NCBI GenBank assembly: GCA_035259145.1
Contig: DATFWQ010000303.1
Coordinates: 1-6,493 of the forward strand
Length of the DNA stretch: 6,493 bases
Reading direction: 5' to 3'
Origin: CF-161 sp035259145
GTDB lineage: Bacteria > Chloroflexota > Dormibacteria > Dormibacterales > Dormibacteraceae
In this document: in pieces, positions 1 through 6,396 of the stretch
Layout of the letters: every line of letters begins with the position of its first letter
Position numbering within the stretch: position 1 is the stretch's first letter
Made by a program: the position numbers and the translations under genes
Notes under the pieces: model-generated
The model's database searches: none
What the model was told of the DNA's origin: nothing
Seen by the model: the letters and a program-made list of their open reading frames with translations, nothing else

Positions 1-16
1 CCTGCAGAGGCCACTG
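1..16 (+). other. Window edge upstream of nuoE
   Basis: Sixteen bases precede the nuoE start. A TGA at 15-17 shares its last base with the nuoE ATG, which is a common stop/start overlap in nuo operons. The preceding gene would be expected to be nuoD. However, the four codons readable in the TGA frame (Cys-Arg-Gly-His) do not resemble the usual NuoD C-terminus, so I do not call a partial nuoD. Confidence 0.3.
6..10 (+). promoter_or_regulatory. Ribosome binding site of nuoE
   Basis: AGAGG lies six bases upstream of the ATG at 17. It is a reasonable purine-rich Shine-Dalgarno match and supports that ATG as the start. Confidence 0.6.
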
Positions 17-520
17 ATGGCGCTTTCGGCACACGCCGTCGACGAGATCAAGTCGCTTCCGCCGCGCTTTCCAGAGTTGCGCAGCGCCGTCATACCGGCG
101 CTGGACATCGCCCAGGAGGAGCTGGGATACCTGACCTCGGATGCGATGAGCGAGGTGGCTGAGCTGCTCCAGGTGGATCCTGGCTACGTGGAAGGGGTTG
201 CGACCTTCTACTCGCTTTTCCACCTCGAGCCAACCGGAAGCCATCACTTCTACGTTTGCACCAACCTCTCATGCACGCTGCGGGGCGCCGTGGAGATCTG
301 TGATCACATCAAACGGCGGATCGGCGTGGCGGGCTTCAAGGAGGTCAGCGGGGACGGCCTGTTCAGCGTTGAGGAGGTCGAGTGCCTGGGCGCCTGCGAA
401 TACGCACCCATGATGCGCTACCAGCAGAGCTTTCACTACGACCTGACGCCCGACAAAGTCGACACGCTGATCGACGCGGCCCGCCGAGGGACGCCTAAGG
501 ATCCCCACGCGCATGGCTGA
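17..520 (+). CDS. nuoE: NADH-quinone oxidoreductase subunit E (24 kDa, cluster N1a)
   Basis: NuoE is a peripheral-arm subunit of complex I. It holds the [2Fe-2S] cluster N1a beside the FMN of NuoF, on the cytoplasmic side. The 167-residue product is a normal family length. Residues 1 to about 75 form the helical N-terminal part, with the conserved stretch QEELGYL (33-39) and GVATFYSLF (60-68). The thioredoxin-like ferredoxin part follows, with all four ligands visible: C81 and C86 (C-x4-C) and C123 and C127 (C-x3-C in ECLGACEYAPMM). The ATG at 17 is supported by an AGAGG six bases upstream and by an N-terminus (MALSAHAVDEI) typical of the family. The gene overlaps nuoF by 8 bp, so the two are probably translationally coupled. 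Nothing looks truncated. Formate dehydrogenase or hydrogenase homologues share this fold, but the neighbouring nuoF-K genes fix the identity as complex I. Confidence 0.97.
   Translation: MALSAHAVDEIKSLPPRFPELRSAVIPALDIAQEELGYLTSDAMSEVAELLQVDPGYVEGVATFYSLFHLEPTGSHHFYVCTNLSCTLRGAVEICDHIKRRIGVAGFKEVSGDGLFSVEEVECLGACEYAPMMRYQQSFHYDLTPDKVDTLIDAARRGTPKDPHAHG
497..501 (+). promoter_or_regulatory. Ribosome binding site of nuoF (inside nuoE)
   Basis: AAGGA within the 3' end of nuoE lies 11 bases before the ATG at 513. The spacing is slightly long but usable, and reinitiation after nuoE translation may contribute. Confidence 0.45.
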
Positions 521-1886
521 CGCCATCTCCACTCTGCGCGGATCGCATGGGCCCCAACGGCACCACGTGCTGACTGCGGACTTCGGGACTCCCAACCTTC
601 GAAAGCTGGACGTCTACCGTCGCTGCGGTGGCTACCGCTCTCTGGAGAAGGCGCTCAAGGCGATGGCCCCGGAGGAGGTCCACGCCGAGGTCAAGGCTTC
701 GGGCCTCCGCGGTCGCGGGGGGGCCGGGTTTCCGACCGGCACCAAATGGGGCTTCGTCCCCAAGGACGTACCGGGCCCTCGCTACGTCGTCGTCAACGCC
801 GACGAATCGGAGCCCGGCACCTCCAAGGACCGCTACCTGATGGAGAACTCCCCCCACATGGTGCTCGAGGGCGCCTTGATCGCCGCCTACGCGGTGGGGG
901 CTCACCAGGCCTGGATCTACATACGCGGCGAGTACGACCGGCCGCACCGCTTGCTCACCGACGCGATCGCCGAGCTGCGCGAGGACGGCATTCTCGGACC
1001 GAAGCCGTTTGGCAAGGACTATTCGCTCGACATCCAGATGTACCGCGGTCACGGCGCCTACATCTGCGGCGAAGAGACCGCCCTCCTCGAGTCACTTGAA
1101 GGTAAGCGCGCCCAGCCGCGCTCCCGACCACCCTTCCCCGCCGTCAAGGGCGCGTGGGGGCGGCCGACCCTTCTTAACAACGTCGAGACGCTGGCCAACC
1201 TGCCCTGGATCGTCGCGCATGGGGGCGCCGAGTACGCCGAGTTCGGCAGAGAGCGATCGCGTGGCACGCGCCTCCTCTCGGTGAGTGGCAACGTCCAGAG
1301 GCCAGGCGTCTACGAGATCGAGCTCGGGGTCAGCTTTCGGCACGTGATCATGGAGCTGGCAGGCGGCCCGCCGCCCGGGCGTCGAGTGAAGGTCTTCTGG
1401 CCGGGCGGCTCATCCGCGCAGGTTCTGCCTGAGTCCATGCTGGACCTGTCCACCGATCTCGACGAGATCGCCCGCGCCGGCTCCATGGCCGGGTCCGGCG
1501 GGGTGATCGTTATGGACGATGCCCACTGCGTGGTCAAAGCCGCCTATCGGTTACTCCGGTTCTATGCACACGAGTCCTGCGGCAAGTGCACGCCCTGCCG
1601 CACCGGCGGCGACTGGGCTGTCCGTACCTACGAGCGCATCTTGTCTGGCGAAGGAGGCGCGGTCGATCTCCAGATCCTCGACCGCATCCAGGAGAGCGTG
1701 CAGCACGGCCGCTGCCTCTGCGCCCTCGGTGACTCCGCCGGCCAGGTGATCGCATCCACGATGCAGCACTTTCAGGACGAGTACGAGGAGCACGCGCTTC
1801 GTGGCGAGTGCTCAGCGGAGGTGCCACGAAGCGTCGAAAGGCCCCCTGAGCCAGCCCGTCCACGTCGAGGGGAGAGGGCTCCCTAA
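513..1886 (+). CDS. nuoF: NADH-quinone oxidoreductase subunit F (51 kDa; FMN, NADH site, cluster N3)
   Basis: NuoF oxidises NADH, passes a hydride to FMN, and sends single electrons through the [4Fe-4S] cluster N3 to NuoG. The glycine-rich FMN loop GLRGRGGAGFPTGTKWG is at 64-80. The NADH-site signature NADESEPGTSKDR is at 95-107, and the family hallmark AYICGEETALLESLEG is at 182-197. A SLBB-type ferredoxin-like domain (about 255-335) leads into the cluster domain, with C356, C359 and C362 in ESCGKCTPCR and the fourth ligand C403 in LCALGD; an extra Cys is at 401. After CTPCR the usual Glu-Gly-Thr is replaced by Thr-Gly-Gly-Asp-Trp, a mild departure from consensus. The last 25 or so residues are Pro/Arg-rich and form a non-conserved tail, giving 457 residues against a typical 420-450. 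The ATG start overlaps the nuoE stop by 8 bp. The next gene, nuoG, begins 8 bp after the stop. Confidence 0.97.
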   Translation: MADAISTLRGSHGPQRHHVLTADFGTPNLRKLDVYRRCGGYRSLEKALKAMAPEEVHAEVKASGLRGRGGAGFPTGTKWGFVPKDVPGPRYVVVNADESEPGTSKDRYLMENSPHMVLEGALIAAYAVGAHQAWIYIRGEYDRPHRLLTDAIAELREDGILGPKPFGKDYSLDIQMYRGHGAYICGEETALLESLEGKRAQPRSRPPFPAVKGAWGRPTLLNNVETLANLPWIVAHGGAEYAEFGRERSRGTRLLSVSGNVQRPGVYEIELGVSFRHVIMELAGGPPPGRRVKVFWPGGSSAQVLPESMLDLSTDLDEIARAGSMAGSGGVIVMDDAHCVVKAAYRLLRFYAHESCGKCTPCRTGGDWAVRTYERILSGEGGAVDLQILDRIQESVQHGRCLCALGDSAGQVIASTMQHFQDEYEEHALRGECSAEVPRSVERPPEPARPRRGERAP

Positions 1887-1890
1887 GGTG
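1884..1890 (+). promoter_or_regulatory. Ribosome binding site of nuoG overlapping the nuoF stop
   Basis: TAAGGTG contains the nuoF stop TAA (1884-1886) and a purine-rich Shine-Dalgarno match, a few bases ahead of the nuoG ATG at 1895. Sharing bases between the stop and the ribosome site couples the two genes closely. Confidence 0.55.
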
Positions 1891-1894
1891 GTCC

Positions 1895-3781
1895 ATGCCT
1901 GACGCAAACAACCTGGTCACCCTCACGATCGATGGCCAGATCGTCACGGTGCCGAGGGGCACTCTGATCGTCGAAGCCGCCAAGAAAGTCAGTGTCGAGA
2001 TCCCGGTCTTCTGCTACCACCACAGGCTGGACCCGGTCGGAGCATGCCGGCTCTGCCTGGTCGATATCAGCCCTGGGCCGCCCAAGCCGCAGACCGGCTG
2101 CACTACACCGGTCGCCGAAGGCATGGTGGTCAGGACCGACACGGCCCTGGCCGTTGGCGCCCGGGCTGACATCCTGGAATACGAGCTGGTCAACCATCCG
2201 CTGGACTGCCCGATCTGTGACAAGGGCGGCGAGTGCCCCCTCCAGGACTACACCTTCCGCCACGGCTATCCGACCAGCCGAATCGATGCTCCGCGCCGGC
2301 ACTTCCAGAAGCCGGTCCCACTCTCGGACAAGATCGCGCTCGATCGGGAGCGGTGCGTCCTCTGCTACCGGTGCACGCGCTACTACGACGAGATCGCGTG
2401 GGAGCAGGAGCTGACGGCCGAGCAGCGCGGGGTGGACACCTATATCGCGAGTCAGTTCGACAGGCCGCTCCAGTCGATCTTCAGCGGCAACATCATCGAC
2501 CTCTGTCCGGTCGGCGCCCTGACCAGCAGGCTCTGGCGCTTCGAGTCCCGTCCGTGGGACATGGACCACACCGCCTCTGTCTGCGCCAAGTGCGCTGTCG
2601 GCTGTAGCGTCACCCTGTGGCAGCGCCGCAATCAGCTCGTGCGCGTGACGTCGCACGAGAACGGCGACATAGACGAAGGCTGGATCTGCGACCGCGGTCG
2701 CTTCGACTACAGGGAGGTCAATTCGCCCGGGCGTCTGCGTACGCCGCAGCTGGGAGGCCGCGACTCCACATGGGACGAGGCGATGGTGGCGTTGCTGGAC
2801 GGCTTGAAGGGCAGACGGCTCGGAGTCTCGCTGCGCCAGGACGTCACGAACGAGGAGCTCTATCTCCTGACCCGGCTCCTGTCCGGACCCTGGAAGGGAG
2901 CGCGTGTAGCGCTGGAGCGCCGAACGCAGATTCCAGCCCCGAGCAGCGAGACGCTGCGCATCAAGGACCTCGACGACTGCAAGGCGATCGTTGTCGTCGC
3001 ATCGGACACCGCGGACGATGTACCGATCGTCAACCTGCGCGTCAAAAAGGCTGTCAGCAAGCGCGGCGCGAAGCTGCTCATCGTCCATCCCGAGGTCCTC
3101 GACCTCGACCGCTGGCCCCATGCCTTCCATCTCCGCAATGAGCCTGGCAAGGCAGCGGAAGGACTGCGCAAGCTGGTCGGCCACGAGCTGCTGTCCGAAG
3201 GCCCGGTGGCCGTGCTCTGGGGGGACGGCCACGGCAGCGAGGACGCCGGCGAGCTCGCCCGCGCCGCGGCGGACGTTGCGTCCAGGGTTGGCGGCGGCAC
3301 GATGCCGCTCTATCGGGCCACCAACGAGCGCGGCTCGCTGGCGGCAGGCATGAATATCACCGCGGACGACCTGGAAGGCTGTCAGGCGGTGATCTGCTTC
3401 GGACCGCCGGCCCCTGGCCGCATCCCGGCGAGTGCAACCTTCGTCGCGGTCTGGGACACGGTGCTGAGGCCCGAGCACGGCGACCCGGACGTGGTGCTGC
3501 CCGCGCTCAGCTTTGCGGAGACGCAGGGGAGCTACACGAACCTGGAGGGTCGGGTGCAGTTCCTGCGTCCGATCCTGTACGCCCAACCCCCGCTGCGCGA
3601 GAGCTGGGACATCCTCTGCGAGCTGGGCCAGCGTCTTGGTGTCCCCGGCATGGACTTCCTCGGCGTATTTCAGATTCAGCGCGAGGCCGCGCGCGCGATC
3701 TCCGGGTTCGCGGCGCTGGCCGACCCGCCCCCGCCCGAGCCACCGCCCACGCCGGTGCTGTACGGTCCTGCACGACCGTGA
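1895..3781 (+). CDS. nuoG: NADH-quinone oxidoreductase subunit G (75 kDa; clusters N1b, N4, N5, N7)
   Basis: NuoG is the large Fe-S subunit that carries electrons from NuoF/N3 towards NuoI. Domains in order are as follows. A [2Fe-2S] ferredoxin domain (1 to about 80) has N1b ligands C40, C51, C54 and C69. The His-Cys domain has N5 ligands H101, C105, C108 and C114. The [4Fe-4S] N4 ligands are C154, C157, C160 and C204 (CPVGALTS). An Fe4S4 domain has C230-x2-C233-x3-C237-x27-C265, the exact spacing of the optional cluster N7. A degenerate molybdopterin-oxidoreductase-like domain follows (about 280-560) and retains the ETQGSYTNLEGRVQ motif (542-555). At 628 residues it is clearly shorter than E. 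coli or Thermus NuoG, the shortening falling in the C-terminal domain. It ends in a Pro-rich tail (about 610-620). The ATG lies 8 bp after nuoF. The TGA overlaps the nuoH GTG start by 4 bp. Confidence 0.96.
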   Translation: MPDANNLVTLTIDGQIVTVPRGTLIVEAAKKVSVEIPVFCYHHRLDPVGACRLCLVDISPGPPKPQTGCTTPVAEGMVVRTDTALAVGARADILEYELVNHPLDCPICDKGGECPLQDYTFRHGYPTSRIDAPRRHFQKPVPLSDKIALDRERCVLCYRCTRYYDEIAWEQELTAEQRGVDTYIASQFDRPLQSIFSGNIIDLCPVGALTSRLWRFESRPWDMDHTASVCAKCAVGCSVTLWQRRNQLVRVTSHENGDIDEGWICDRGRFDYREVNSPGRLRTPQLGGRDSTWDEAMVALLDGLKGRRLGVSLRQDVTNEELYLLTRLLSGPWKGARVALERRTQIPAPSSETLRIKDLDDCKAIVVVASDTADDVPIVNLRVKKAVSKRGAKLLIVHPEVLDLDRWPHAFHLRNEPGKAAEGLRKLVGHELLSEGPVAVLWGDGHGSEDAGELARAAADVASRVGGGTMPLYRATNERGSLAAGMNITADDLEGCQAVICFGPPAPGRIPASATFVAVWDTVLRPEHGDPDVVLPALSFAETQGSYTNLEGRVQFLRPILYAQPPLRESWDILCELGQRLGVPGMDFLGVFQIQREAARAISGFAALADPPPPEPPPTPVLYGPARP

Positions 3782-4815
3782 TCAGGCTTGCCCCGCCGGA
3801 CCCCTTCGGCCTCTACACAGGCTCGGTTTCCCACTGGGTGATCGTGATCGTGGGCATGCTGCTCGTCGTCTTCGTCATCCTGACAGGGGCCGCCTACACC
3901 GTCTGGTTCGAGCGCGTCGGCCTGGGCCGTTTGCAGCGGCGCCCCGGCCCGAACCGCGTCGGGCCCTACGGGCTGATGCAGCTTGCTGCCGACGGGGTGA
4001 AGATGATCTTCAAGGAGAGCTTCGCTCCGCGAGAGGTCGACCGGATCATCTATGTGATCGCGCCGGCCATCATCGTCACCGCCGCGTTTCTGGCCTGGGC
4101 GGTGATCCCCTTCGGGATCTGGCAGGGGTTCTCATACTGGATCGCCAACCTGAACATCGGCGTCCTGCTGATCTTCGCTGTCAGCTCGATGAACGCATAT
4201 GCGCTCCTCCTGGGAGGCTGGTCGTCCAACTCCAAGTACTCGCTCCTCGGTGGCCTACGCTCAGCAGCCCAGCTGATCAGCTACGAAGTGTCGCTGGGAC
4301 TTTCCCTGGTCCCGATCTTCATGATCGTCGGCTCACTGCGGCTGCAAGACATCGCCGACTACTCGGTCCACTGGGGACCCTACAGCGGCCCGCTGCCGCT
4401 GGTCGTCCTTGCCCCCGTCAGTTTTGTCATCTACCTGATCTCGGCTGTGGCCGAGACCAATCGCACTCCGTTCGACCTGCCGGAGGCCGAGCAGGAGCTG
4501 GTCGGCGGGTATCTCACCGAGTACTCCGGGCTGAAGTTCCTCTGCTTCTACCTTGGCGAGTACGTGAACATGATCACGGTAGCGGCGCTCGCCTCGCTGA
4601 TCTTCTTCGCGGGATGGCATCCCACGCTCGGAGGGCCGGCGTTCCTGTCCTATCTGGTCAAGGTCGCCTTCTTTCTGTTCCTCTACATCTGGTTGCGCAA
4701 CACGTTGCCACGCCTCCGGTATGACCAGCTGATGCGCCTGGGCTGGAAGGTCCTGCTGCCTCTGGCGCTGGCCAACGTGGTCGTCACGGCCGTTGTTCTG
4801 GTGACAGTGCAGTGA
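3778..4815 (+). CDS. nuoH: NADH-quinone oxidoreductase subunit H (ND1 homologue)
   Basis: NuoH is the membrane subunit that forms the quinone chamber with NuoB and NuoD and starts the proton-translocation path. The 345-residue product has about eight hydrophobic helices (roughly 19-41, 88-111, 124-147, 165-188, 205-224, 253-279, 289-307 and 324-344), matching the family. Conserved cytoplasmic loops are clear: ERVGLGRLQRRPGPNRVGP (45-63), LRSAAQLISYEVSLGLSL (160-177) and AETNRTPFDLPEAEQELVGG (225-244). These last two carry the charged residues typical of the quinone-linked acidic funnel. The start is GTG at 3778 in a GTGA overlap with the nuoG stop. No clear Shine-Dalgarno precedes it, so expression probably relies on coupling to nuoG translation. 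It overlaps nuoI by 4 bp in the same way. No damage is seen. Confidence 0.97.
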   Translation: MIRLAPPDPFGLYTGSVSHWVIVIVGMLLVVFVILTGAAYTVWFERVGLGRLQRRPGPNRVGPYGLMQLAADGVKMIFKESFAPREVDRIIYVIAPAIIVTAAFLAWAVIPFGIWQGFSYWIANLNIGVLLIFAVSSMNAYALLLGGWSSNSKYSLLGGLRSAAQLISYEVSLGLSLVPIFMIVGSLRLQDIADYSVHWGPYSGPLPLVVLAPVSFVIYLISAVAETNRTPFDLPEAEQELVGGYLTEYSGLKFLCFYLGEYVNMITVAALASLIFFAGWHPTLGGPAFLSYLVKVAFFLFLYIWLRNTLPRLRYDQLMRLGWKVLLPLALANVVVTAVVLVTVQ

Positions 4816-5339
4816 AGAAGAAACAGCAAAGGCAGCAGCAGCAGACCGTCATCAAGGACATCGCGGCGCTGGCAACCGGCATGAAGACCACGCTGACCGA
4901 GGCGTTCAAGCCTCTCGTCACGACCATGTATCCCGAGCAGAAGACTCCGCGCTCGGTGCGTTACCGGGGCCGCCACTACCTGCGCCGGTACGACAACGGC
5001 CTGGAGAGGTGTATCGGCTGTGAGCTTTGCTCCGCCGCCTGCCCTGTGGGCTGCATCCTTGTCATCGCAGCCGAGAACACCGAGGTGAACCGTGTCAGCC
5101 CTGGTGAGCGATACGCCAAGGTCTACGAGATCAACATGCTGAGGTGCATCTTCTGCGGCTACTGCGAGGAGGCGTGCCCCGTGCAGGCGATCGTGCTCGG
5201 GCCTGAGTACGAGCTGTCCGACACGAGCCGGGAGCGGTTCATATACACGAAGGACATGCTGCTGGAGCCCAACCCGCACCAACAGGACCCCATCCTGGTA
5301 CCCGCCCCGCAGGGCAACGACGGCGGAGAGCACCGATGA
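4812..5339 (+). CDS. nuoI: NADH-quinone oxidoreductase subunit I (23 kDa; clusters N6a and N6b)
   Basis: NuoI is an 8Fe ferredoxin-like subunit at the membrane interface. It relays electrons from NuoG to N2 in NuoB. Two classic motifs are present: C67-x2-C70-x2-C73-x3-C77-P and C112-x2-C115-x2-C118-x3-C122-P, so both [4Fe-4S] clusters can form. The product is 175 residues, a usual length. The conserved N-terminal helix region (about 14-41, ending TTMYPEQ) fixes the start upstream of the internal Met24. The GTG at 4812, in a GTGA overlap with the nuoH stop, is therefore the best start, although no Shine-Dalgarno is visible. The first 11 residues (KKKQQRQQQQ after Met) are a Lys/Gln-rich low-complexity leader encoded partly by a short CAG run, which is not a family feature. 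The C-terminus is a polar, Pro/Gly-rich tail. The ATGA overlap with nuoJ continues the coupled arrangement. Confidence 0.96.
   Translation: MKKKQQRQQQQTVIKDIAALATGMKTTLTEAFKPLVTTMYPEQKTPRSVRYRGRHYLRRYDNGLERCIGCELCSAACPVGCILVIAAENTEVNRVSPGERYAKVYEINMLRCIFCGYCEEACPVQAIVLGPEYELSDTSRERFIYTKDMLLEPNPHQQDPILVPAPQGNDGGEHR
5325..5328 (+). promoter_or_regulatory. Ribosome binding site of nuoJ (inside nuoI)
   Basis: GGAG (in GGAGAG) ends seven bases before the nuoJ ATG at 5336. It supports that start in addition to the ATGA stop/start overlap. Confidence 0.55.
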
Positions 5340-5878
5340 TCGTTCCTCAACTCGTTTTCTGGGTGATGGCCGTGATCGCGGTCCTGGGCGGTGTTGGCGT
5401 AATCGCTTCACGGCAGCCCATCCGCAGCGTCCTGAGCCTGGTCGCGGTGATGCTCGCTCTGTCCGTCATCTTCCTTGAGCTCTCCGCACAGTTCGTGTTC
5501 GCGGTCCAGGTCATCGTCTACGCCGGGGCCGTCATGGTGCTGTTCCTCTTCGTGGTGGCGTTGCTGGGCCCAATGCGTGAGCGAGCGACCGGACGGCTGC
5601 GCTTTCAGTGGTGGCTGGGCATCCTGGTCGCTCTTGTCTTCGGGGGCTTCCTCTACGGCATGCTGAATGGGCTCCGCTTCCGGGCGCCGGCAAAGGTCGA
5701 CCTGTCATTCTTCGGTACCGTCCAGCAGATCGCCGCCGGGCTCTTCACGACCTACCTCTACCCGTTCGAGTTGACCTCACTCCTGCTCCTGGTGGCGGCC
5801 GTTGGCGCCATTTACCTGAGCCGCGGCGGCCGGACGGCAAGCGAGATCCAGCGCGAAGAGGAGGACCGAAGTGCCTGA
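5336..5878 (+). CDS. nuoJ: NADH-quinone oxidoreductase subunit J (ND6 homologue)
   Basis: NuoJ is a small membrane subunit of the complex I proton-pumping arm, packed between NuoH, NuoA and NuoK. The 180-residue product has five predicted hydrophobic helices (about 3-24, 30-50, 55-78, 92-112 and 138-162). The third contains the family signature QVIVYAGAVMVLFLFVVALLG (58-78; a Tyr62-Ala-Gly64 centre), which forms the known pi-bulge helix involved in coupling. An acidic residue, E48, sits at the end of helix 2. The last helix carries LYPFELTSLLLLVAAVGA (141-158), also conserved. The C-terminal tail is charged (about 163-180) and its coding sequence contains the strong ribosome site of nuoK. The ATG lies in an ATGA overlap with the nuoI stop, preceded by GGAG. 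Its stop overlaps nuoK by 8 bp. Confidence 0.96.
   Translation: MIVPQLVFWVMAVIAVLGGVGVIASRQPIRSVLSLVAVMLALSVIFLELSAQFVFAVQVIVYAGAVMVLFLFVVALLGPMRERATGRLRFQWWLGILVALVFGGFLYGMLNGLRFRAPAKVDLSFFGTVQQIAAGLFTTYLYPFELTSLLLLVAAVGAIYLSRGGRTASEIQREEEDRSA
5859..5864 (+). promoter_or_regulatory. Strong ribosome binding site of nuoK
   Basis: A perfect AGGAGG (within GAGGAGGA, 5858-5865) ends six bases before the GTG at 5871. It is the best Shine-Dalgarno in the window and decides the GTG start of nuoK. Confidence 0.8.
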
Positions 5879-6209
5879 CTACGGGCAGATTCCGGTCGGC
5901 ACAGGCACCCTTGATGCGAGGTTGGTCCTGGGCCTGGGTGCCCTGCTTTTCATCCTGGGCACGATCGGTGTCCTCATCCGGCGCAACCCGCTGGTCATCC
6001 TGATCTGCATCGAGCTGATGCTGAATGCGGTCAACCTGACGCTGATCACGTTCGCGGCGCAGCTCCGCAACCTCGAGGGCCAGCTGTTCGCGCTGATGAC
6101 GATGACGGTGGCGGCCGCGGAGGCCGTGGTCGGCCTCGCCATCCTCGTCGACATCTTCCGAGTGCGCGACGTCGACGACGTGGACGAGTTAAGCGAGCTG
6201 AAGGGCTAG
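5871..6209 (+). CDS. nuoK: NADH-quinone oxidoreductase subunit K (ND4L homologue)
   Basis: NuoK is a three-helix membrane subunit forming part of the proton path between NuoH/J and the antiporter-like NuoL/M/N. The product is 112 residues, slightly longer than the usual 100 or so because of a 12-16 residue N-terminal extension (MPDYGQIPVGTG). Helices are about 18-36, 41-63 and 73-97. Both essential buried glutamates are present: E48 in CIELMLNAVNL and E84 in AAAEAVVGLAI, equivalent to E. coli Glu36 and Glu72. The C-terminus is acidic (DVDDVDELSEL). Start: GTG at 5871, backed by the perfect AGGAGG six bases upstream and an 8-bp overlap with nuoJ. The stop is TAG at 6207. nuoL would normally follow, but a structured repeat region comes next instead. 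Confidence 0.97.
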   Translation: MPDYGQIPVGTGTLDARLVLGLGALLFILGTIGVLIRRNPLVILICIELMLNAVNLTLITFAAQLRNLEGQLFALMTMTVAAAEAVVGLAILVDIFRVRDVDDVDELSELKG

Positions 6210-6245
6210 TGCAGACCCATCAGAAGGGCATGCACCGGCCTCAGG

Positions 6246-6264
6246 GGGCCCGCGAAGCGGGCCC
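6246..6264. other. Stem-loop A (copy 1), GAA triloop
   Basis: Perfect 8-bp stem GGGCCCGC/GCGGGCCC closed by a GAA loop. It contains GCGAAGC, a sequence known to form an exceptionally stable DNA mini-hairpin. In copy 2 the matching stem is 7 bp (6397-6413) with a GAC loop. It starts 36 bases after the nuoK stop and has no T tract after it. Confidence 0.7.
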
Positions 6265-6285
6265 GGCGCCTCTCCTCAGGCGCCG
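6264..6285. other. Stem-loop B (copy 1), CTCCTC loop
   Basis: Perfect 8-bp stem CGGCGCCT/AGGCGCCG with a six-base loop CTCCTC. The loop resembles the anti-Shine-Dalgarno core of 16S rRNA. It is repeated unchanged at 6414-6435. It shares C6264 with stem A in copy 1, so the two stems stack or compete for one pair. Confidence 0.65.
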
Positions 6286-6293
6286 TGGGGGGC

Positions 6294-6316
6294 GTGTTGT
6301 GGCTAAGCCACAACAC
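6294..6316. other. Stem-loop C (copy 1), TAA triloop
   Basis: Perfect 10-bp stem GTGTTGTGGC/GCCACAACAC around a TAA loop, preceded by six G and repeated exactly at 6444-6466. It is not followed by T residues, so it does not look like an intrinsic terminator. Confidence 0.75.
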
Positions 6317-6323
6317 CCGACAG

Positions 6324-6369
6324 CCGTCAAGGCCGAAGAGCGACGCGTAAGCACCGCGTGCCTTGACGG
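6324..6369. other. Stem-loop D (copy 1), two-part long-range hairpin
   Basis: Outer perfect 10-bp stem CCGTCAAGGC (6324-6333) with GCCTTGACGG (6360-6369). Directly stacked on its right arm is an inner 5-bp stem ACGCG (6343-6347) with CGCGT (6355-6359), loop TAAGCAC, leaving a nine-base left-side bulge (6334-6342). The right arm lies outside the part of the repeat visible in copy 2. Confidence 0.65.
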
Positions 6370-6383
6370 GGGTCGTTTCGGGG

Positions 6384-6394
6384 GGGCGAAGCCC
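6384..6394. other. Stem-loop E, short GAA mini-hairpin
   Basis: Short 4-bp stem GGGC/GCCC with a GAA loop, containing a second GCGAAGC (6386-6392) just before copy 2 begins. It is short and could be chance, but the same stable motif recurs in stem A. Confidence 0.4.
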
Positions 6395-6396
6395 AA

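Larger units (their letters stand above)
6247..6396. repeat. 150-bp hairpin repeat, copy 1
   Basis: This is the first, complete period of the repeat. Bases 6247-6343 match 6397-6493 at 96 of 97 positions, the sole difference being A6256 versus C6406. The unit holds five stem-loops: 6246-6264, 6264-6285, 6294-6316, 6324-6369 and 6384-6394. The last two extend past the part that can be compared, so either the true unit is 150 bp or a repeat of 97 bp or more is separated by 53 bp. I do not recognise the family. A REP/BIME-like dispersed element or a structured RNA are the likely classes. Confidence 0.8.

Noticed and set aside
1..16. Partial nuoD C-terminus
   Set aside because: A TGA overlaps the nuoE start, but the readable codons do not match the usual NuoD ending, and too little sequence is present.
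1883..3586. Long open frame on the - strand (567 codons) opposite nuoG
   Set aside because: It is a shadow of a high-GC gene. nuoG on the + strand has all cluster ligands and family motifs, while the antisense translation is Arg/Ala/Val-rich with no recognisable domain.
3513..4724. Long + strand frame (403 codons) across the nuoG/nuoH junction
   Set aside because: It lies out of frame with both conserved genes and yields an Arg/Pro/Ala-rich product without motifs, typical of GC-rich shadow frames.
6294..6316. Intrinsic terminator of the nuo operon
   Set aside because: The stem is strong, but no T tract follows on either strand, and two more nearby stems behave the same way. A U-less terminator remains possible but cannot be shown here.
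6368..6386. G-quadruplex
   Set aside because: Runs of five and seven G flank a seven-base linker, but only two separate tracts are present. Four-tract folding would require splitting the runs with minimal loops, so I do not claim it.
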